From assembly GCF_029784165.1 (NCBI RefSeq), contig NC_073696.1, positions 150,632,812-150,696,811 of the forward strand: DNA of 64,000 bases, given 5' to 3'. Positions 12,094 to 23,665 of the stretch are shown here, piece after piece. The position numbers were made by a program, and so were the translations under genes. The stretch comes from Wyeomyia smithii (taxonomy: Eukaryota > Arthropoda > Insecta > Diptera > Culicidae). Under the pieces are notes generated by a model. That model saw only the letters and a program-made list of their open reading frames with translations. It ran no database searches and was not told the DNA's origin. Numbering within the stretch: position 1 is the stretch's first letter; each line of letters starts with the position of its first letter.

Positions 12094-13395
12094 GGTTGCT
12101 TAGGGAAAAACGCAGTCAAGTCTTTGAAAAAGTTATCTTTGCTAGGGACACCAAAACTCACAGGAATGGTTGACAATCTACCTACCATCTCTCATGTTTT
12201 CCAGTTTGAGCTCTAAGACAAAACTTGGATTTTGAATAATGAAAGTGCTATGAAAGAAGGATTACTATTTTAAACATAGTTTCATTCAAACCAAAAGAAT
12301 CAGTTCAGAAGTTTATTAAATCATTATTTACAAAGATATTTCAAGTGTGTACTTTAAATCATTTGTATCTATCGCGCTTTTTTACCTGCAATATAATTAA
12401 TATAAATGAATAGGTATAACCTTCAAGATTATAGTTTTCCATTTTTGATATTCCCGTCATTGCACATAAGACGGTCCCTATATAAAAGAGTGGCCAAAAT
12501 TACCAAAATGCGAATTTCCTATTCAGGATGTTTTGAGCACATGATTTTGTAGTATTTTATCTATACTTTCATAATTTTTGAATGAAATCTTGATACAAAA
12601 AACGGTTCATGTTGAAAAATGCCTTCAAAGTTACCTATTTCAGAAACGGAGAAAAATAGTTTTTCTGAATATTTTGGAATATATAAAAACCTACTAAAGC
12701 TATCATGATATGTTCACATATGATTGAAAGCTTATTAAATTAATTCCCTAAAACAAAATGGGTAATGGATTTCAACCCTACAGAGTCAGTCGCAAGCCAC
12801 ATTGAAAATATGCGTAATTTTCCTAATTTTGACCATCAAAAACATTAAATGTAAGCACGTGTAAGCACAGCACCTGATAGTGTGTCTGAGAGCCCCACTT
12901 GTGCCCTTTAAGAATATGTGTTAAAAACTGCGGAAAATTTGCGTTTTGGTAGAAAAAGAATTTTTGGGTGATTTATTAACAAAGTTTTTCGTATATTAGA
13001 GCAATTTGGTACAAAACACACATGAAATTATTAGATTAATTGGTTCATTAGAATATACGTTGTTCAAAACATATGTTAAAAGTTTGAGTAAAATTTGGGT
13101 TTTTGTAGAAAAAGGTAATTTAAAATTTTTAATTTTCTATGTAATTTTTTGGAGTTTTATGAAGACTTATCAACGTATGTCATAGCAATTAGGTTCAAAA
13201 ATATACTGGAAAAACTTAGTTTGATTATTCAGTTGTACACACTTAAGTAAAAAAATATTTTTTTCATTTTGTTAGAAAAAAAAATGGTTAATATTAGCAA
13301 TAAATTGGTTTTCGCGTGTATCGATGTTTTTTTACCAACCCAAAGTTTTTTTCTGAAATTTATTTTGTTTACCCATTACAACATCGCTGAAACAG
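12094..13395. other. Unassigned interior of element B
   Basis: AT-rich, with stops in all frames; no repeat family or gene recognised. Confidence 0.4.
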
Positions 13396-13398
13396 CTA

Positions 13399-13488
13399 TT
13401 AGACGAAGCAAATATTTGCTATTTTTCAATACAGATTTTATTTGCAAATAAAATCGTACCGAAAATAGCAAATATTTGCGTCGTCTAA
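13399..13488. mobile_element. Hairpin MITE (90 bp) flanked by TA
   Basis: Ends TTAGACGAAGCAAATATTTG and TTAGACGACGCAAATATTTG (inverted) differ at one base within about 27 bp and are flanked by TA (13397-13398, 13489-13490). Confidence 0.65.
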
Positions 13489-13717
13489 TACCTGCTTAAG
13501 AGACTTAGCGATTATTCATGTGAACTTAACCTTAACCTTAACCTTACTTAACCGAATATAAAAATGAATTATTATCCCAAAAATGATTCCCAGTGTTTGT
13601 TTTATGAAAACACGGCCATGAAACACCACACGCAAACTTCTCTCACCATACACAAATATAACTGCCAGAGTTAAACAAATGGTTCGAGCTTGCATTTGGG
13701 CATTTACTCGCCAGTTA

Positions 13718-13863
13718 GGCCGTTTACATACTGCCGCGTCCTGCGTTGCGGAGACGGTTCGCCTTGCCGTGAGTTAATGTACAGCGCTAAGCAGAGCTGT
13801 ACATTAACCCACGGCAAGGCGAACCGTCTCCGCAACGCAGGACGCGCCAGTATGTAAACGGCC
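13718..13863. mobile_element. Harbinger-like hairpin MITE, TTA duplication
   Basis: An almost perfect 146-bp hairpin with GGCCGTTTACATACTG ends is flanked by TTA (13715-13717, 13864-13866). GGC-type ends and a 3-bp TWA duplication fit PIF/Harbinger. Its core (TTAATGTACAG near the loop) is shared with hairpins at 17130, 30302 and 57522 whose outer arms differ. Two short ORFs here are hairpin shadows. Confidence 0.75.
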
Positions 13864-13866
13864 TTA

Positions 13867-14879
13867 CAGCCGAAGTAGAAGCTGTGTACCGGATATGTCG
13901 GCATACAGCATAAACAAATGGAGGTTCTCATGGTCGAACTTTACAACACTGCAGTCAGGTGTTTCATACACGAAATTGCATTGAGTTAACCGTCAATCTC
14001 ACAACTACTCCCACGCATAAACCCGCAATCTCACATATATTATCATACTCTTGAATCATGCGGCTCATATGTCTTTTATGGCTGACTGATTCTAGTTCAT
14101 TCCTTTGAGTCGGTCTGATTGCTTGTGTATGTGGAGGAAACAAGGTTTTATGTGTGCTTTATAGTTCTGAAGTTTTATTCAAGTGTTTTACGAAGAAGCG
14201 AGCTTGTCTAACGAGGAAGTTCATAAGATCGATTTAGTGAGTTTGTTCATACAACCTAGAACAGAAAATGTTATAAATGATTGCATTTAATTGATCAAGC
14301 ACCGTTTTAAAACAGTTTTTAACAAACAAGACCATAGAGAATTGTATCAACATTTGCTGGCTCTACAATCGAGATTTGCTAAATCGTTTCGTCTTCAGTA
14401 GTTTTGTTTGAATTGAATTGCTTTACAACTTTACTGAAGAAACCATATCTCTTGAATGCTCCTATCAAAAGTCAAATTCGTGCGCAATCTCTGCGGACAA
14501 ATCGCGAACTAACTCTCAAAGCCATAAGAAGCGTTTTACTATTATGTGCATCTTTGCTGAAAACAGTAATCGTTTATCTCGTTCCACTAACGAGTTATTT
14601 ACGTTTATTCGAAAACACAAGACATTTGCCTTATTTTACGTGGTTTATAAACAGCCCCATGTCAGTACAAAACTTTTTTTTATATGTTATAATCATCTGC
14701 AATGGAAAACCAACAATTTGGCACAAAAAAATGAATTTTGGCCGGAAATCTCAATTTTCCGACCATTGTGCATTGTCGGTTTTTCGATATCTGATACCTA
14801 CGTTACTCTTCGTCACCAGGTAAGCATCTTGTGATTCAAATCATTGGATTGCTATGTTTTAGAAACATTTTTTATATTT
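13867..14879. other. Unassigned interior of element B
   Basis: Two overlapping plus-strand frames of 138-139 codons (14404-14823 and 14418-14834) use different frames, and neither shows a recognisable domain. About 14200-14400 is also partly open. A decayed transposase cannot be excluded, but I cannot support it. Confidence 0.3.
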
Positions 14880-15396
14880 TTCGAAATTTCGCGAAATTTC
14901 GCGAAATTTGGAGACCAATTTCGTTTCGTCTCGAGAACTCGAAATCCACCTTGATTTCGTTTCGACTAATTTGGCGAAACCGAAATTAAGGGTTAATTTC
15001 GTTTCGTTTCGTTTCGACACCAGAAAAGCCAGTTTCGCACACCCTTATTGCTGAACATATTTTTCTTGCGTTTTTGAGAGTGAAATCATGACAACGGGAA
15101 TCGAGTCAGGCTATCGGGGTTTTTATCGGCCCCGTGGGCACTAATCTGCCTGTTTCGCCCCCAGTAACAAACAGCTGATTGTCTCGATCGATTGTCATGC
15201 AGGTTATATTGGTGAAAAGACCGTTTGTTCTATTCGGAGCAATATCCAACGTTGAAGAATTGCTTAAAATGTCCCAAACCTTGAAGGTACTATTTTTATA
15301 ACCGCGAGACTTCTGCCATCATGTATCAGTTTAGCTACATTACGACGAACGACGATTTTTATCACGGGAAAGACTCTTACTTCTATGTGTTACTTA

Positions 15397-16190
15397 CACT
15401 CAAAATATTTTTCACGTTATGATTACCAGAAAAGTTATGTGAATATTTTCCACTGTCATTTTCACGTAGATTTTCGTAGACGGTAGAGGTCATTTGAGTT
15501 CATCATGATCTGGTGAGATGATTTATCCTGTGAATATTATTCAGTAGACATATGCGTTTCATGTGATTTTCACGTAGAATTTAATTACCGGCAAAGTGAA
15601 AAGCCTTTGATTAACGGATAGCTACTACGTTTTATAAAACGTATTAATTTCGATTGTGGTTTCCCAAATTCTTAAGAGAGAAATTAGATTTCAGAATTTT
15701 TTGAAATATGTTGCTTGATAAATCGCACGGGCATGCAAAATTTCCAATTCGAAAATGGATTGAACGACATAAAAACTGACAAATATTGAGACATTCACCG
15801 TCTATAATTACTGTTAGCTGCTACTGTTTATGTTCAGGTAACTCCTGGATCTTTGAACTGAATCTGTACAAAATCTGTAAGCTAAAGATTCCATGTCGAA
15901 TTATGGTTTTTCCTAAATCTCACTCATTGGCAAGCCATCGATGAAATCAATTTTATGTTCAGAGACCGAATTACACAACAGCTTCGCCATTTTGATTCTT
16001 GTATATTTTCGCACGGAGAGTTCATTCTGTTTGACGTTGCAAAGTTCACGTAGATACTACGTGATAAAACATAGTATGCATGTGATTTTCACGTAGATGT
16101 TATGTTTGTCACATAAATCATGAAAACTGACAGGAAATGATTAAGTACAGGAAATTTCACGTAACAATAACGTGAAAAATATTTTGAGTG
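15397..16190. mobile_element. TA-flanked MITE (794 bp) nested in hAT A
   Basis: Inverted termini CACTCAAAATATTTTTCACG (match extends about 24 bp) are flanked by TA at 15395-15396 and 16191-16192. The interior repeats TTCACGTAGA several times. Size and duplication fit a Tc1/mariner-type MITE; no transposase. Confidence 0.75.
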
Positions 16191-16595
16191 TAGATTTAAA
16201 AGATAAATTAGTTATCGATTAATCGACCAACTATGATAGACTCGAAAAAGAACAATCAAAACAAGCAATAAAACAAAACAATCTGACAGGTCGACAAATA
16301 ATTAGGTATCAATGTATCGGTAACTTTTTTTCGCAGCGGTATACAGACTTATACAGACATTTTTATGGATTATACAGACTTGCCAAAAAAAAGTCTGGCA
16401 TCTCTGGTCACACCTAACTACACACTCTGCTGTGCAGGCGTTGTTTATGCGACTGAAAGGAATTTCTCATCACACACAGGAGAGTCATCTGACGCTGAAA
16501 ACTCTTATAGACTTGTGTGATCGAGACCAAAGCCAGTCTGAGTCATACCTGCGAGTGCAACACAACAATGGAAGGTGCTCCGTAGGGCTAAATTT

Positions 16596-17400
16596 TTGAA
16601 GTAGAATACTTCTCTCAGGAAGTTCGGCTACATAGGGATGTGAAATGAAAATCTAAAACCGAAAAATGAAAAATATGTCCAATTTCAAATGCTAATAAAT
16701 CGGTTAGTATTCGATGGATTTCCTTCGTTCTTGCAGCAATAGATTGGAAAATCTTCTAAGACTCTTCCCAAAATAAGATAATTGTAATTTTATAATTCAC
16801 ACTATTGTACTATTGAAAATAGTCAAGCCTTGTCAAAACGAAAAATTCGACCTCTGATTGGTCGTTATACGATTGCTTTCCCAAGCACGGTCGGCAGAGT
16901 TATGGACCTAGTAAATTGGGAATGCATCATTTGGCCTATATAGGAACTTCATCGGATAATAAACAGACATTTCATCGGATATTAAATTGAACAACAGAAA
17001 TTTGAAGAACAAAAATGAATATTTGAAGAGTTAATATTTTCTTGTTTGCGCTATAATCCAAAGTTAATTATCTTCAACTACATGCACACTCTGACTATTA
17101 TTACGTGTTACGTGCGTCGCTTAGTGTTTGGCTACGGTCATGCAGAACGCAAATAACGGCGCGATGCGATTCGGCAAGACGAAATGTGTTGAAATGTATA
17201 GCTCTACTTCGCCTTAAAAAGAGCTGTACATTTCACCACGGTAAGGCGAATCGCATCGCGCCGTCATTCGCGTTCTGCATAACCGTAGCCTTTGTTCCGT
17301 TCCCGTTTAATGATGTCGTATTAAATGTGCATATTACAATTCGGCAGCACTTCAACTTCTCATTTGCACAAAATTTAAAAATATTCAATGAGCTTCATAT
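16596..17400 (+). repeat. SLT repeat, truncated copy 1
   Basis: Starts with the conserved terminus TTGAAGTAGAATACTTCTC and follows the same leader as copies at 26911, 30975, 55403 and 63887. Its TATA box is degraded (TATATAGG at 16937) and the 3' module (about 16985-17035) has lost the stem-loop. It contains a Harbinger-like hairpin. The right part ends abruptly near 17400, where macro-repeat sequence begins, so the normal right terminus (as at 31876-31888) is missing. Confidence 0.7.
17130..17290. mobile_element. Harbinger-like hairpin MITE, TTT flanks
   Basis: Arms beginning GGCTACGGTCATGCAGAACG and its inverted counterpart are flanked by TTT (17127-17129, 17291-17293). The same insertion is found in copy 2 at 31499-31659, so it was carried within the SLT unit. 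Confidence 0.65.
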
Positions 17401-17417
17401 CAAATTTGGAAAATGTT

Positions 17418-18695
17418 TAGGCCACATATTTTAATCGTTTCTATAGTTTTAAACAGTCTCCGACCCACTTTTCTTTCCATAACTTTTAAACCACATGCTT
17501 AAACATTATGATGGTTTTAAAGACAAGTTTATTTGGCCCATTGAATCCCACTATGTTCGATCGGTTGTGTAGTTTCTGTGATACCTAATTAAGTTTCGCG
17601 ATTTGAACAATTTGATACATAACGGACAAAGTTAAATTCCGATAACAGTGTAATTAAATAGGATTTTATTGCGCAACTAGATCTTTTATTTGAGACTAAT
17701 TTAGTGAAAATCCAATCATTCTGAAAAAATTGAGTGAGCTTAAGCAGTCTTTGGATTATGTTTCTTTTCACAACGTGGTTTCCTTCTTTTATACATATCT
17801 TTTATACATCATTTATACAACCACATGTTTAATTATTAGTTAAGGATTTTCAAGACAGGCCGTTCATTTGGCACCAGGTTTGTTTAAATTTGTTGTTTAG
17901 TTTCTGAGACAATGAAATTTCGTGATTTTCACATTTTGATACACGATGCCTAAACAAAAAATCCGATTACAATGAAGTTCAATAGAGTGTTATGAGGCCA
18001 CTAGACCTTTCATTTTCAACTTATTTCGTAAAAACCGGTCTAGCCATTTCTGAGAAAAGTAAGTGAGTTTAAGCAGTCTTTGGTATATGCTTTGCTTTTT
18101 TGACGTGATTTGACATTTTTTTAAATAACGGACAAAGTTACAAACCGATTACAATGAAATTCAATAACAACCTATGGGACAACTAGGCCTTTCATTCGAG
18201 ACTAATTTTGTGAAAATCGGTCCAGCCATCTCTGAGAAAAGTGAGTGAGTTTAAACAGCCTCTGGAAAACATTTCTTCACATAACTCTTGAACCATATGT
18301 TTAATCATTATGAAATTTATAAGTTAAGAGTTCTGAAGATAGCCCGTTCATTTGACATCAGCTTTGTTAAAGTCGGTTGTGCAGTTTTTGAGATATTGAT
18401 GTTTCGTGATTTTTACATTTTGATACATAACCTCTAAACCAAAAATCCGATTACAATGAAATTAAATAGCAACCTATGGAGTGACTACACCTTTCATTTG
18501 CAATTAATTTCACGGAAATCGGTTAGCCATCTCTGAGAAAAGCGAGTGAGAAAAAAATTGCACATGCACACACACGCACACACACATACACACATACATA
18601 CAGAAAATGCTCAGCTCGTCGAACTAAGTCGAGTGATATACGACATTCCGCCCTCTAGTTTTTCAGTGATTGCTATACCTTTCAAGGAGAAAGTC
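17418..18695 (+). repeat. Macro-repeat, forward copy
   Basis: Array modules with CCGATTACAATGAAATT, TCAGCCATCTCTGAGAAA-type text, a CA tract (about 18560-18600) and the end module with AGCTCGTCGAACTAAGTCGA. Confidence 0.65.
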
Positions 18696-18836
18696 AAAAC
18701 TGTTTTTGCCTTTTTCCTAGAAAGGTATAGCAATCACTGGAAAATCCAAAGGTATAAAAGTGGTCCCAATGGGCGAATATTATATACCACTCGACCCCTT
18801 TCGACGAACTGAACATTTTTTGTATGTATGTATGTA

Positions 18837-18873
<37 letters not shown>

Positions 18874-18895
18874 TTGTGTGTATGTGTTTGTATGT

Positions 18896-18937
<42 letters not shown>

Positions 18938-18995
18938 TTGTGTGTGTATATGTTCAAATTTTTTTTCTCACTCACTTGTCTCAGAAAGGGCTGGA
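18696..18995 (-). repeat. Macro-repeat end module, inverted, with long GT tract
   Basis: GCCTTTTTCCTAGAAAGG end module in reverse, then an imperfect (GT)n tract (about 18821-18951) and a short CTCACTCACTTGTCTCAGA remnant. Forms a head-to-head junction with the copy ending at 18695. Confidence 0.65.
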
Positions 18996-19540
18996 TTATC
19001 TTAAATACCATTTTGAAATGCAAGATGGCGACTACCGGTTTGCGAAAACCAGCCTAAAATAAACAAATACTATCCAATATGAGTATCTCTGGAACCAGAA
19101 TGATGCATGTAGCTAACAATTGACCTCAGGCATCATTTTAAATTGCTTTAAAACTTCTAGAAAACAGTCGAAAACGACCGAATAATGCTCAATATGGATA
19201 TTTCCGTAATCGAGATGATGCATAGAAACCAAACATTGACCTTGGACACCATTTTGAATTTAAAGACGACCACTTTTAGTTTCTGGACAACAACAATATG
19301 GGTATTTCCGGTGTCAGATTGATGCCAGAAAATCTGCTGAAAATGACCGAATACCACCCAATATGAATGCATTCAGAATTAAGGCGATGTACAGAAACCA
19401 AAAGTCGAGGATGTTGTCATTTCAATAAAACCAATAATTTCAAACGATTTGTTATTCGACTTTGATCATATCCTATGGCCGATTCGTCGTGCATTTGCAG
19501 ACTTTGAACACATCGCAAGGAATCAATGAATTTGGAACGT
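18996..19540. repeat. 126-bp-type tandem repeat and linker
   Basis: About three decayed units with GATGGCGACTACCGGTTT-type text, followed by the linker (CGATTCGTCGTGCATTTGCA) that normally joins this tandem block to the macro-repeat array. Confidence 0.6.
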
Positions 19541-20560
19541 TCAAATAGTACTATACCACATTTAAATTATGTTGAGGCCACATATATCGGTCAAAGCAGG
19601 TATAGCTTTCAATAGTCTTTGAATTTCTTTACTTTCCATAACTTTTGAGCCACATATCAAATTGTTATGAAGTTTGTTATTTGTAAGTTTGAGAGATGAC
19701 TCGCTCGTATGACACTAGTTATGTTCAAATAAGTCATGTAATTTTTGAGATAATAGACTTTCTTCGTTTTATTAACAATTTAATACATAACGGTTGCTTA
19801 AGTTCGATTATAATCAAATGAAATGGGAACGTATAGGGCAGCCAAACTTTGAAACCACGTGTTCAATCATAATCCATTAGTTAACGCTTAACTCATCTGA
19901 TAATAATATTGATCAAATCGGTTGTGTAGTTTCTGAGATAATGCAGTTTCGTGATTTTCACATTTAGGTTCATTACAGACGAAGTTACAGTTCGATTAAA
20001 GTAAAATTCAATAGGGTGTTAGGAGGCAGCTAGACTTATTATTTGACACTAATTTTGTGAAAATCGGGTCAGCCATCTCTGAGAAAAGTGAGTGAGTCCA
20101 AGTAGTCTTCGGAATATGTAATAATCCGATTGCAAAACAAATCAATAGGGTCTTATGGGGCAACTAGACCTTCCATTCGACACTGATTTTATGAAAATCG
20201 GTTCAGCCATCTCTGAGAAACATGAGTGAGATTAAACAGTCTTCAGAACACGTTTCTTTTCATAACTTTTGAACCACAAGTTCAATTTTTTATAAAATTC
20301 AAAAGTTAAAGGTTTTTCAGGCAGCCCGTTCATTTGAAACTAATTTTGTTCAAATTGGTTGTGTAGTTTCCGAAATAATGATGTTTTATGATTTTTACAT
20401 TTTGATACATAACCTCTAAACTAAGAATTCGATTACAATGGAATTCAATAGGGTCTTTTGGGGCAACTAGACCTTTCATTTGCAATTAATTTCATGAAAA
20501 TCGGTCCAGCCATCTCTGAGAAAAGTGAGTGAGAATAAAAATCTGCACATACACACATGC
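19541..20560 (+). repeat. Macro-repeat array, forward copy
   Basis: Array modules run directly from the linker to a short CA tract at about 20548; the CTCGTCGAA end module is absent, so this copy is truncated. It includes the empty TTAA site corresponding to the piggyBac-like MITE at 2175. Confidence 0.65.
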
Positions 20561-21500
20561 ACTTAAAAGTTCAAGCTTTAATCATCCAATGTGTCCTTTC
20601 AATTCGCACATAATCTGCCCTGACTTCGCACAACCAATGCGTGATACGCATGATGCAAAAGTTGTACAAGGAATACATTGACAGAGATCAAAATCAGAAT
20701 ATGTATCATATACACAAAAATCGTAATGTCTCGGTAAACTTCGGCTTCGGGCGAACGATCAGTTTCGAGGCGCTCAAAAAACCGTTCTTTACTTTCGCGA
20801 GCCGGTGCGTATCAACGGCTCGTGCATCCCTAAAAATCGTCAGCAACCGAAACAGCCAATAGCTTGTTGCCGCGGAAGTTATTGACGCTGGTGCCAGTAA
20901 CGCAGAGCCGAATGCATGTGAATGAAACCAGAGTCATAATTAAATGGAAAATGTTTTGGACTAATCTCATGTTTTTGTTTATTGTTAATGATTGAATGAT
21001 GATTTCAAATGACCTGATTCATGGAAGTGAATCGATCAGACAATAATTTCTCCAATGGAGTCAGTACCCAACTTATCCACCTTCAAAGTAATTCTAGGAA
21101 CTGAAACTAGCTGGGACGAAAGCGTAAGAAGCGAAAAAGTATTTGGAAACAATTATAATGTATTCCGGCACGATCGGAGTTTGTCTACCAGTAAAAAAAA
21201 GTGAGGCGGTGGAGTCCTCATTGCCATTAATCAAATATATTAAATACCAATATAGTTCACTTACGTGAAATTATGAAGACAAATTGAAAATGACAGAAGC
21301 GTTAGTCACCTTTTCGACCGCTAGGTGCGCCACTTCTGATTTTGTTCTACACGACATGCGAAATAGAGTAACTTTTGACAATAATATTACCCTAATGGGT
21401 ACACTGAAAAAAATTCACATTTTATTGTGAAGTGAACTCGGCCGAATATTTTATAATAATAAAGTTCACCTATGCATAAGGCAATCCATGGGTGGTGTTC
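20561..21500. other. Unassigned
   Basis: About 940 bp without a recognisable repeat. A short plus ORF (20641-20862) shows no known motif. Nothing further seen. Confidence 0.35.
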
Positions 21501-22850
21501 CACGGTTTGTACGTTTGTCGACCTCCGACAATATTTTGAGTTGTAAAATGGCGACTTCCGGTGACTGGAAAACTGCCGAAAATGACCAAATACCACCTAA
21601 TATGGGTGTTTTTTTAACCTGAATGACGCTCAGAGGCCAGAAATTGTCTCGAAATGCCAGTTTGAAATCCAAGATGGCGACTTCCGGTTTTTTAAAAATC
21701 AGACAAAATTTTGAATTGTAAGATGGCGACTTCCAGTGATTGGAAAAAAAGAGGAAAATGACCAAATACCCCCAATATGGATGTTTCTTTAACTAGAATG
21801 ACGCTCAGAGGCCAGAAATTGTCTCTGAATACCATTTTGAAATCCAAGATGGCGACTTCCGGTTTCAGAGAAACAGCGAGATATGACCAAATACCATCCA
21901 ATATGGGTATTTCCGAAATCGTGATGATGCACTGAAACCACAAATCGACCTCAGACAACATTTTGAGTAGTAAAATGGCGACTTTTGGTGACTGGAAAAC
22001 TGCCGAAAATGACCCAAATACAACCAAATATGGGTGTTTCTTTAACCAGAATGATGCTCAGAGGCCAGAAATTGTCTCCAAATGCCATTTTGAAATCCAA
22101 TATGGCGACTTCCGGTTCCTAAACAACAGTGGCAAAAGACCAAATAACACTCATTATGGGTATTTCCGGGATTGTTATGATGCACTGAAGCTACAAATCG
22201 ACCTCAGATAACATTATGAATTGTAAAATGACGACTTCCGGTGAATGGGAAACTGCCGAAAATAACCAAATAACACCCAATATGGGTATTTCTTCAACCG
22301 GCCGATTTTCATCCAATATAAGATGTTTCGATACCAGAATGATACACAGGAGCTAGAATCGACCACAGACAACATTTTGAATTTTAAGATGGTGACTTCC
22401 GGTTTCTGTAGAACAGCCGAAAATGACTAAATAACACCTATTATTGGTGTTTCTTTAACCAGAATGACGCTCAGGGGCCAGAAATTGTCTCCAAAAAAAA
22501 TAGCCTAAAGGGACCAAATACCACCCAATATGAGTGTTTCTTCAACCAGAATGATGCATGGAGCTAAAAATTGACCTCAGACACCATTTTGAATTGTAAG
22601 ATGGCAACTTCTAGGAAACAGCCGAATACTACTGCATATGAATATTTCCGTAATCGAAATAATGTAAAGAAGCCAAGCATTGACCTTGGACACCATATTG
22701 AATTCGAAGATGACCACTTTCAGTTTCTGGAAAACAACGAAAATAACTGAATACCACCCAATATGAGTGTTTTCGGAATAGAGGTGATGTACTAAAGGCA
22801 AAAGTCGAGGATGTTGTCATTCCGATAAAACCAATAATTTCAAACGATAT
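21501..22850. repeat. 126-bp tandem repeat block and linker
   Basis: Units carrying ATGGCGACTTCCGGT recur at 21548, 21674, 21849, 21975, 22102 and 22228. Spacing is 126-127 bp, except for one truncated unit at 21674-21723 (49 bp). 126 is a multiple of three, so the minus strand stays open across several units (21466-22027); those ORFs are repeat shadows. The block ends in the usual linker (22800-22850). Confidence 0.75.
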
Positions 22851-22944
22851 AAACAAATCGCAAGAAATCAATGAATTTGGAATGTTGAAAATTATTGTAT
22901 TAAACACAAAAATAGGCGGGACGAAGTTTGCCGGGTCAGCTAGT
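22851..22944 (+). mobile_element. Helitron-like 3' terminus
   Basis: A GC-rich GGCGGGACGAAGTTTGCCGG stretch with a weak hairpin is followed by GTCAGCTAGT, giving the CTRR-T end typical of insect Helitrons. The 5' (TC) end was not located. Confidence 0.45.
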
Positions 22945-23660
22945 AAATACATAAATATGTTGGTTAAAGCAAAGCTGCAAGTGATGAATACGAAGATTAG
23001 AACTCGAGAGCAAAAAATTCGGAGGGATAAAAAAACAAAAGATACTTTCAAAACGAAGAAAACTAAACATTAAATAATAGTTTTTGCATAACAGTTGTTA
23101 TCACTAATTATGTTTGTTTTGTTGAATATCTTTTATATATAATATAATAAAGCTTTTGATCCAATTACAACATATGTATCCATACTTAAATTGTTAAATT
23201 GATAGAACATTCAAGTGTTATCTAAGCTAAAAGTTGCACAACAACCATATACGACTATTGACAACCATTGTGCGGTTTCTCCTTTTATCTTTTTCACGAG
23301 GTAATTGAAATATTCATTTATTTGTACACTTCGTGGCCTGATTATTGAGCTTGAGCTTGACGGCCGCACATTTCGTAGTTGCTTCCCGTGATGGATCTGA
23401 GCTAGTGAAGTTACACAGGGAACCACGTATATAGCAACTTGGGATTAGTTTACTATTTACACGTTGTGGCCTGATTATTTGAATATTTCTTCTTCGTGCC
23501 TCGATAAGCTAAATCTATTATATTATCAATATTTAACTCCCGGAATGGCGTTAGTTTTACATACAAACAATATACGCACGAAATCTGCAACATATTTTTT
23601 TCTGTGAAAGTATGAAATTGAGTCAACTGAGAATGTCACACGCTCACAGAAATTCAACAA
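22945..23660. other. Unassigned, with an Aedes-type dispersed repeat fragment
   Basis: Around 23345-23400 the text GAGCTTGAGCTTGACGGCCG followed by CACATTTCGTAGTTGCTTCC matches, from memory, a repeat very common in Aedes. A second copy of CGTGGCCTGATTATT lies at 23464. No gene. Confidence 0.35.
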
Positions 23661-23665
23661 CAACG

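Larger units (their letters stand above)
9093..15047. mobile_element. hAT-type element B nested in A, 8-bp duplication TTGCTGAA
   Basis: Ends TAAGGCTGTGCGA and (inverted) TAAGGGTGTGCGA are flanked by TTGCTGAA at 9085-9092 and 15048-15055. Both ends carry dense subterminal TTTCGCGAAATTTCG-like repeats (9110-9290, 14880-15010). Length is 5,955 bp, but no ORF resembling a hAT transposase was found; the longest frames (14404-14834, two overlapping) are not recognisable. The interior contains MITE hairpins and a LINE fragment, so it has accumulated its own insertions. Confidence 0.8.
8857..16406. mobile_element. hAT-type element A (outer), 8-bp duplication GTCACACC
   Basis: Termini CAGAGATGCCAG and CTGGCATCTCTG are inverted repeats, flanked by GTCACACC at 8849-8856 and 16407-16414. 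An 8-bp target duplication and CAGAG ends fit the hAT superfamily. Subterminal TATACAGAC repeats occur at both ends (8869-8990, 16336-16384). Subtracting nested elements leaves only about 0.8 kb of its own sequence with no transposase, so it is non-autonomous. The nested cargo is element B (9093-15047) and a TA-flanked MITE (15397-16190). Confidence 0.85.

Noticed and set aside
13530..13557. AACCTT repeats resembling telomere sequence
   Set aside because: Only about three short copies, and the motif is not the arthropod TTAGG.
14404..14834. Two overlapping ORFs as a hAT transposase remnant
   Set aside because: No recognisable hAT motif in either frame; cannot be supported.
18694..19023. His/Thr-rich ORF
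   Set aside because: Translation of the GT/CA microsatellite.
21466..22027. Minus-strand ORFs of about 100 codons with repeated peptides
   Set aside because: They are the translation of the 126-bp tandem repeat, whose period is a multiple of three; no start context or domain.
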